Assembly: GCF_026230105.1 (NCBI RefSeq)
Contig: NC_079480.1
Span: forward strand, 7,916,488 to 7,980,487
DNA from: Diorhabda sublineata
Lineage: Eukaryota > Arthropoda > Insecta > Coleoptera > Chrysomelidae
Direction of reading: 5' to 3'
DNA length: 64,000 nucleotides
Below the pieces are notes generated by a model, which made no database searches, was not told where the DNA came from, and saw only the letters and a list, made by a program, of their open reading frames with translations. Numbering within the stretch: position 1 is the stretch's first letter; each line of letters begins with the position of its first letter. Below, one piece after another: positions 57,840-64,000 of the stretch. The translations under genes were made by a program, and so were the position numbers.

Positions 57840-59490
57840 ATTACAGAAAAGAATGCAATATTTTGTACAAAACAAATTCAATTAATTCCTGTCTTAATAA
57901 TCCTGAAACAAACTTGGATAATAATGAAGTGTATGCAAAATATTATGATAATTTTTGTAAATCAAATAATTAAAGTCTATCTTTTGAGACGAACGTTTAG
58001 GTCTAAAAATTCACTCTTGAATTGATATAAGTACTATCAACTGCGAAAAGACTACCATAGGTTCCTTAAAATGACAACAATGAACAAAATATTGAGTAAG
58101 CTGAAAAAAGCAAATCTATCAGAAACATTGTAAATCAGAACAAAAAAACACTAATTATGGAAACAGAGCGTCAACCACATTGAACTCTAATGAATTCAAT
58201 ACATCCGAAACTATTATAACCAGAATTGAAGGCACTAAAACTGGTTCCATTTTTCAATGCCCTAGACTATCATCTTCTCCCTCCATGTCAATTTTGGAGA
58301 TGTTCACGCAATATTGTCATTTTCCCAATTTGAGCGCAAAAATGGTTGAAGTTGCTTCGACTTCGCTGGTTAGACCTTTGACAATCTCATACAACAAATG
58401 TTTAAAGAAGGGAAACTAACCTCAGGTACAGAAATTATCAAAAATAATTCCAGTGTTTATAAATGGCCATTTTAATCTCGTTAATTTGTATACGCCAATA
58501 GATATTATACACGTGATCTGTAAAATATTTGAAATACTGATACAGAAGAAACTTAGCTCCTATTTGAAATATGACATCTTGATATCTAAATTTCAATTTG
58601 AGTTTCAAAACCACATATTAACCATTCAGACAATCTTGAACGTTATTGAGGGCATAGTTGAGGGTTTTGATAAGGGGAATAACACGTATTCCATTATGTG
58701 TGACCTAACTAAGTCCTGCGTGGAATCACATATTTGTTGTTAAAGATGGAACACTATGAATTCCTATATAAAGAGTTTGAGCTGTTTGAATCTTATATAT
58801 AAAATCGAAAGCAGTAAGTATACTACAACGGATGTGAATCTAGTCTCGAATTGGTGAGCGATGCAGGGTTCAGAGCTGGGACTATCGCTTATTCACCAAA
58901 GATATCATATTCCTAACAAAAGGGGATGAAAACATTAGCATCGAGAATCTAAAGGTAGCTAAATCTTGATTTGATTCAAACAAATTGAAATTAGACGAAG
59001 CAAAAACTAGGAAAAATGACATTTAGCACAGCAAAACGAGGTATCAGAGGGGAATATGTGAAATTGTTGGGAATCACATAAGATCTGGATTTGATAGGGG
59101 AGAGCATAATATAGACTCATCATGCTTAAAAATTCCATCACAGCTCGATACAATTGCTCTCATCTAGTGGCAGTAATTGCGTTATGCGCACGATTTACTT
59201 TGCATTGATCCACATTCAACTGGCTTATGATATCTCCCAAAGGGTTTTCACTTTTCAGAAAACTGATCAACGTATTATTGACAAAGCAAGAAGTCGAATA
59301 CATTACCGCGAACTCTTCACGGAATACGGAATCCTCTCATTCCTGTCATTGTGTTGTATGTATATATTTGAAACATTTTTATGCATTCAAAGGGATGTAC
59401 GTGATATTCTATTCTATTCTATTCCATAGTCGGTTCTATGAACCTTCAAAGCAATTTTTATTACAATTTTCTTGATGCAGCTAGAAACTA
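57840..59490 (+). pseudogene. CR1-like LINE reverse transcriptase, degraded
   Basis: Plus strand: N-terminal linker KECNILYKTNSINSCLNNPE (57850), CPRLSSSPSMSILEMF, AKMVEVASTSLVRPLTISYN, KCLKKGN (58250-58420), then QKLSKIIPVFINGH, HVICKIFEILIQKKLSSYLK, KFQFEFQNHILTIQTILNVI, EGIVEGFDKGNNTYSIMCDL (58453-58743). The active site has decayed to FTKDIIFLTKGDEN (FADD expected) near 58890. The end has LKLDEAKTRKMTFSTAKRGI, YVKLLGIT, RTIYFALIHIQLAYDI, KARSRIHYRELFTEYGIL (59160-59430). It starts back to back with the minus-strand LINE ending at 57834. Confidence 0.87.
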
Positions 59491-60478
59491 CATATCTACC
59501 AATTTCTAACCTCACTTATTCTATTCTAATCGAATTTGATGGTTTCACTTTATTTAAAGTTTTTACTTTATTATCTCATGTTATAAATAACCGCTAAATG
59601 ATTTACTATGGGAATACAAAAATTTATCCTAGTCCATAAATCCTATCGTATGTGAACGTATTCAGTAGATTTTAGAAAAACCAAATATTTTTATATGAAA
59701 TATATTATCAAAAAAAATTTCAACCTCCTTCAATGTCTTATTTCTTAGACCTTTTTTTTACATATGTTTATGTTTCTAAATCATTTTTATATCAAATTTC
59801 TGTTAAAAATTCAAAATATTTCGAATATTTGAATAAAATGATTTTTAAAACAGAAGAGACCCAAAATCAAGACGATTTAGAAGCATAAAAATTTTTATTA
59901 GTAGTAACGGTGCACTCTAATCGACTTGACCTGCAATATTCGTGATTTTAATGCAAATAAAAAAATAAGCAATCACGTTGTTTCATGAACACCCTGTGAA
60001 ATAACTGCCTCTCATTAGATGATACATTAGTTGTTTGCTTTAGGTTAACTTTAATTGAGAATATTCATAACAACAACACAAATTTAATTATTAGAACCTT
60101 ATCTTTGATCAGCTGGAACGTTCCAAAGTTACGTAATAGTGAGATATCGTGAGTAAGGGGTTCAGAGTAGTTGTTACTAGTTCTATCATGATGGTATCGT
60201 ATGATATGAAAATATATTCTCAATTTAGCATTCCAATAAATGCTGTGTTGGAAATAGTAGATTACATAACGAGTTTAAAGTGATACAATTCGCACTAGAA
60301 ACATAACGAGTGCGAAATACACTTTCCAACTAGTTGTGTACACTATTTTTCCATGTATATATGTATATATCCTTCTTTGTCTTTTATATATGTGATAGTA
60401 CTTTCGTTTTATTTTCTTATGTGTTCAAGAACTTTGTGAAACTTTTTAATCTCCTTCTTCCTATATTCTTCTTCTATA

Positions 60479-60481
<3 letters not shown>
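59491..60481. other. No gene; short copy of the 'AACAGAAGAGACC' repeat at 59845-59900
   Basis: AT-rich. AAACAGAAGAGACCCAAAAT, CGATTTAGAAGCATAAAAAT matches the repeat at 55.3 kb. GAACACCCTGTGAAATAA near 59986 ends in a transposon-terminus-like CACCCTGT. Confidence 0.5.

Positions 60482-60555
<74 letters not shown>
60482..60555. repeat. (TA)n microsatellite, longest in the window
   Basis: About 74 bases of uninterrupted TA. It accounts for the Tyr-Ile repeat in the plus-strand ORF 60334-60591, which is therefore not a gene. Confidence 0.98.
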
Positions 60556-60556
<1 letters not shown>

Positions 60557-60619
60557 CATATTTTTTAAGAAGTGGGAAGGTATCGAAATAATTTTATTTT
60601 TACATGAAAGCCTGTACCT

Positions 60620-61090
60620 CAATCTAATTTTCTACATAATTTCCGTGAATATTGAGGCACTTGTCATAACGTGGCACCATTTTTTGAATACCCTTTTCAT
60701 AAAATTCTGCCGCCTGATTTGTTAACCACTGTATCACAACTGTTTTGACATCGTTATGGTCTTGAAGACACTGACCGCCCAGGTGTTTCTTCAAGTGCAG
60801 GAACAAACGGTAGTCGCTGGGCGCCAGATCAGGGCTGTAGGGAGGATGATCTAGAGTTTCCCATTGAAAAGATTTGATGAGATTTTTGGTCCGAATAGCT
60901 ACAAGTGGACGGGCATTGTCATGTAGCAAAACGATACCCTTACTCAATTTGCCACGTCTTTTGTTCTGGATTGCACGACGCAGATTCTTCAATGTCTCAC
61001 AATAAGACGATTGTCTCATTACGAGGCCGAAACTCCACTAGCAATACTCCTTTTTTGTTCCAAAAATCTGTGCACATGATTTTCCGGGCA
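60620..61090 (-). pseudogene. mariner transposase, C-terminal half (DD34D)
   Basis: The minus frame 60624-61019 is open for 131 codons: CETLKNLRRAIQNKRRGKLS, KGIVLLHDNARPLVAIRTKN, WETLDHPPYSPDLAPSDYRL, FLHLKKHLGGQC, FYEKGIQKMVPRYDKCLNIH, GNYVEN then stop. There are 34 residues between the Asp of HDNAR and the Asp of PSDY, the DD34D spacing of true mariners. Upstream, KSCAQIFGTKKEYC (61030-61085) continues the protein in a shifted frame with a stop. The N-terminal half, including the helix-turn-helix and first Asp, is missing. It is the best-preserved mariner here. Confidence 0.93.
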
Positions 61091-61123
61091 GAAATTGTTT
61101 GTTTAAATTTCACTTTAAACAAG

Positions 61124-61216
61124 AAAAGTCAGAACGTCAAAATTCATCTTTCTTTTAAAAAATTAATTTGGAAACAGAAGAGACCTGAAATCAATAACAT
61201 TTATATGCATGAATAT
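61124..61216 (+). repeat. Dispersed repeat 'AACAGAAGAGACC', copy 3
   Basis: AACGTCAAAATTCATCTTTC, GAAACAGAAGAGACCTGAAA, GAATATATCAAAAG match 55291-55386 on the same strand. It directly abuts the truncated mariner, so the mariner and this repeat may share a breakpoint. Confidence 0.7.
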
Positions 61217-61969
61217 ATCAAAAGTTTGCTTACCTAAATGGATGTTAGAATGTGAGAAAAAATACGTTTGACCAAAAAAATATCAAATTACTGTCATTTC
61301 TACTCAAAGATGAATTAAGTAAGCAGATGGTGATATGTCTTCCATTCTTTGTTTCACAAGCTCCCAGGGGGTTGTAGAATTTGGAATCGGTGGGTAACTT
61401 TTTGGCACTATTGTATATATATGAGTATTCCTAAGAAAATGGAACAAAACACAGACTAAAAGAGAAATTTTGAACAGAAAATGAATCATTGTATATGATT
61501 ATTCACCCCAATGATTTATTTTGAATTCTTTAACATCATAATCTTCCTCAAAGGAATATTTCTTTGCAGTCAGTTTTTTATTTTAAGAAACGCGACTTTT
61601 ATTAACGCGAATGTTTCACGATTTCCACAAGTTCGATTTCACTGATAACATTAAGCCCAATCAGAAACAGTGGAAGTTTCGAAAGCTGAATTTATTTTAT
61701 TTGGTGTTTGTATGAACTGTTTGTGCATGTAGTCGTATACAAGAATTTCTCTGAAAATAAAAGTCATGAAGTTTTTCCATAGAATTATCTTTCAGCATAG
61801 CAAATGATATAATAGAATTCATTCATAATGAATTCATATTACAACATTCTGGCAACAATGGCATGGAGATTGAGTTAAAAAAGAGCTACCAAGGAAAAGT
61901 ATAAGATTTTCATTAAACATGGAAATTTATATTTTTTTAACGGGAAGAAAATTGTTATAAATTGTTATA
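61217..61969. other. No recognisable feature
   Basis: AT-rich. The ORF 61304-61489 (minus) has no motif. Confidence 0.4.
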
Positions 61970-62480
61970 ATTGAGATTTATAGCCTTAAAAACTCAACAA
62001 TACTTGATAAGATCCTCAAATTCGAAAAAGTTTCTTGGTCTACATATTGACGGTATTCAATGGTCTGTATGTAGAAACCTTTGCCAAAAAATACTAATTC
62101 AACAACTCACTACTCGTTTTTCGCATTATATTTGCATTGCTATGGTTTGTCTTCCTGGGAAATTTTAACTCTTTTTTTCGTTTCGTTTTTTTCACTTTAA
62201 AATCCGTTTACTTGGTTCGCAAACACTTCACATCTCAACTGAGAAACCTATTCATAACTACGCTACCAGAAGGAAGAGTTTGGAAATTTTCTGAAATATA
62301 TTCACTTCTGATCTAGTAAAAAATTCCATCATCTCGAAATATTATTCAATCAGCTACCATTACCTTAAAAATGGCAAATAAATTTAATAAGTTACGAAGA
62401 TTGACAAAGGAATTTCTACTTTAAAGACCCTATTATCCTGAGACTAGATTCTAAGTTACCATAGACTCAATAGAATGGCA
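61970..62480 (+). pseudogene. LINE ORF2 C-terminal fragment
   Basis: Plus strand: SSNSKKFLGLHIDGIQWSVC (the FLGxxIDxxLxW block after the RT palm) at 62010-62070, and further on LPLP-KWQINL / MANKFNKLRRLTKEFLL, RPYYPETRF near 62370-62450, the 'NKF-----EFLL--PYYSV-EF' tail frequent in CR1-like ORF2 proteins. The middle is missing or unreadable. Low to moderate certainty. Confidence 0.5.
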
Positions 62481-64000
62481 TAATTCAATTCAGTATGAAG
62501 TAAGATATATGTATTATAATTATTATTATTAAGTTAAATTGTTATACAGAGTGTACCTCAGAAAACAATTTTGGTTGTTTTATGATCTGATTTTAAATAA
62601 TTGCTTTCCACAATACAAATATCTGATTTTCGTTAACCCACTTCCTCCTACTTCCACAACTACATTTACGGGGCATGTATTGTAGGTAAATATCCCGGAA
62701 AAAGTCAGTAGAACGATTTAAGATGAGGAATACAGTTTTGCATGCCTTAAGATATCGTCATTATAATTCACTCATTATAGACGATCAGTTTTAGTTGTAG
62801 AATAGTATAAGTGAGGATTTTCTTGGAAATAGGTGAAATTGAGTATAGTATAGAGAGCTAGATAGAGCTAGACACTCTGAACAGAGACTCTGCACTGTTA
62901 TTTGTTATAATAAAATTGACGACAGGCAGATTGAAATTGTTTGTTCGAGGTAGTGAAAAAAAGTTATTTGTTATCGACCTGCTAGTCAATTCTAAAAATT
63001 CAGTAAAACTACAATTTCGTTACTTAAACATCCTCTATCTATCTAAATTCTACAAGTATCAAAATCAAAGTAAACTTATTGAAACTTGTGGTGATATTAT
63101 CCTTTATATTTGCTGTTGACTTTTGCTTGGCGTTTTTTATATAGTGCTTATATATACAGTTATTTTTTATGAATTCGAGCAAATTTTGTGAACTTATTTC
63201 GGGGTGAATTCGTATTTTCCATTTATTTGGTGATCATAAAGAATATATGTCACGAAGGAATATTTGAAGTATTTGAAGAAAAACGTATCAAGCCGAATGA
63301 CATGTTACATCGCATTCTAATAATCATTTACCAGGCCCTCTTAATGTGGTTTGAGTGAAACTAGTGAGATATTTTGCGTCTACAATTAGATTTTTGGAAC
63401 GAAAAAACAATCAAAATAGTGAATTGCAATGGGAGAACATGCTCCTAAAAAGTCCAAAACAACAACAGGAGAGTATCATGTATCAATACTTGATGAAATT
63501 ACAGGAAAGCAACAATGTTTGGTGGAAAAGAAAGTGCTTCCCCAAGACAACGAACCCTATCAAAACATGTGTGGTTTGCTAGTGTGTCAAATCTTTCTGT
63601 CACATAGAAAGGAAACTTCGAAAAAGTTAATTTAATACTATGAACGTATTTCAATATTCTTGTTTGTTAATAAAGTGAAATATTTTTTGATATTTTTCAT
63701 TTCATCACGTCTATAAGAGTTGATAAAGAAACCAAATAAAACCTGTAACTCATTAATGAGAAAATATAAGAGAAAATGTTAGGAATGCAGTAGCAAAAGT
63801 ACCAATTTTAGGTCATATTATTTAAGATCCTACAAAATGAAACATCATAAATTCCATTGTTACAAGTCACATTTGGTACAGAAAATATATGAAGATGACT
63901 GTAATAAATAGAACATTATTAAATAGAACTTTCTATTTTGATTTTGGATCGAGGCCACTTTTCTGTATAAAAAAACAACATAATGGACGTTACTTAGCTT
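62481..64000. other. No firm feature; candidate ORF at 63429-63635
   Basis: AT-rich. At 63429 (plus) a 68-codon frame (MGEHAPKKSKTTTGEYHVSI, then LDEITGKQQCLVEKKVLPQD) has more ordinary composition than other short ORFs and a CAATGG start context. No known domain; it could be the first exon of a gene or transposase extending beyond the window, or chance. Confidence 0.35.

Noticed and set aside
14373..60555. TA runs as CRISPR or satellite arrays
   Set aside because: Simple dinucleotide microsatellites; no spaced direct repeats anywhere in the window fit a CRISPR array.
60334..60591. 85-codon plus-strand ORF with a long Tyr-Ile repeat
   Set aside because: Produced by reading through the (TA)n microsatellite.
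1..64000. Complete LTR retrotransposon or integrated virus
   Set aside because: No paired long direct repeats with pol genes between them; no integrase, protease or envelope motif was seen.

Overview
The window looks like AT-rich insect nuclear DNA, either intergenic or inside very long introns. Evidence is the mix of decayed transposable elements (piggyBac, Tc1/mariner types, DUF4817-type transposons, hAT, Jockey- and CR1-like LINEs, Penelope-like elements, THAP-domain fragments), together with one eukaryotic exon that has clean GT-AG splice signals and a secreted leucine-rich-repeat product. Beetle-like repeat content is possible, but the species cannot be fixed from sequence alone. There are no operons, rRNA genes, CRISPR arrays or convincing tRNA genes.

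Layout. 0-10 kb: a broken piggyBac transposase runs off the left edge (minus). It is followed by a Penelope GIY-YIG fragment, a deleted mariner-type transposase, a DUF4817-type transposase whose 3' end carries a 151-bp tandem duplication, a transposase HTH scrap, a LINE 3' end and a second Penelope GIY-YIG fragment. 11.3-12.1 kb: the only convincing host gene exon, a minus-strand secreted LRR protein ending at a phase-0 donor. A short unidentified plus-strand ORF lies just beyond its acceptor. 13-19 kb: a THAP-domain remnant, a Penelope tail, a TA microsatellite and two minus-strand LINE reverse-transcriptase pieces. 20.6-24.9 kb: a 4.3-kb inverted repeat with 650-780 bp arms enclosing THAP-type fragments, a mariner pseudogene and a Penelope tail. 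26.6-28.2 kb: a piggyBac 5' end with TTAA and the start of its ORF, broken by LINE fragments and followed by a Jockey-like LINE. 30.2-32.4 kb: two copies of the same LINE 3' region head to head, with a tRNA-like (SINE-type) piece between them. 33-36.8 kb: a DUF4817-type and a Tc1 transposase pseudogene, then a gag-like SAP-domain fragment. 38.7-40.9 kb: a CR1-like LINE and a truncated second copy. 42.9-48 kb: a mariner scrap, three fragments of one Tc1-like family and a DUF4817 scrap. 48.7-49.6 kb: a non-autonomous hAT element with near-perfect 8-bp target duplications and a LINE 3' end nested in it. 52.1-54.1 kb: a minus Jockey-like LINE with endonuclease and RT remains. 56.9-59.5 kb: two different LINEs head to head. 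60.5-62.5 kb: a long TA run, a mariner C-terminal half and a LINE tail.

Nearly every coding-like signal is a mobile-element relic with stops, frameshifts or internal deletions; none looks able to move today. The LRR exon is the exception: it is open throughout, starts with a signal peptide and has good splice sites. The bulk of the window is probably intron or flank of that gene or its neighbours. I found no new multi-gene system. The best candidates for something undescribed are the 4.3-kb inverted-repeat structure, the head-to-head LINE palindrome and the unassigned 128-codon ORF at 12.3 kb.
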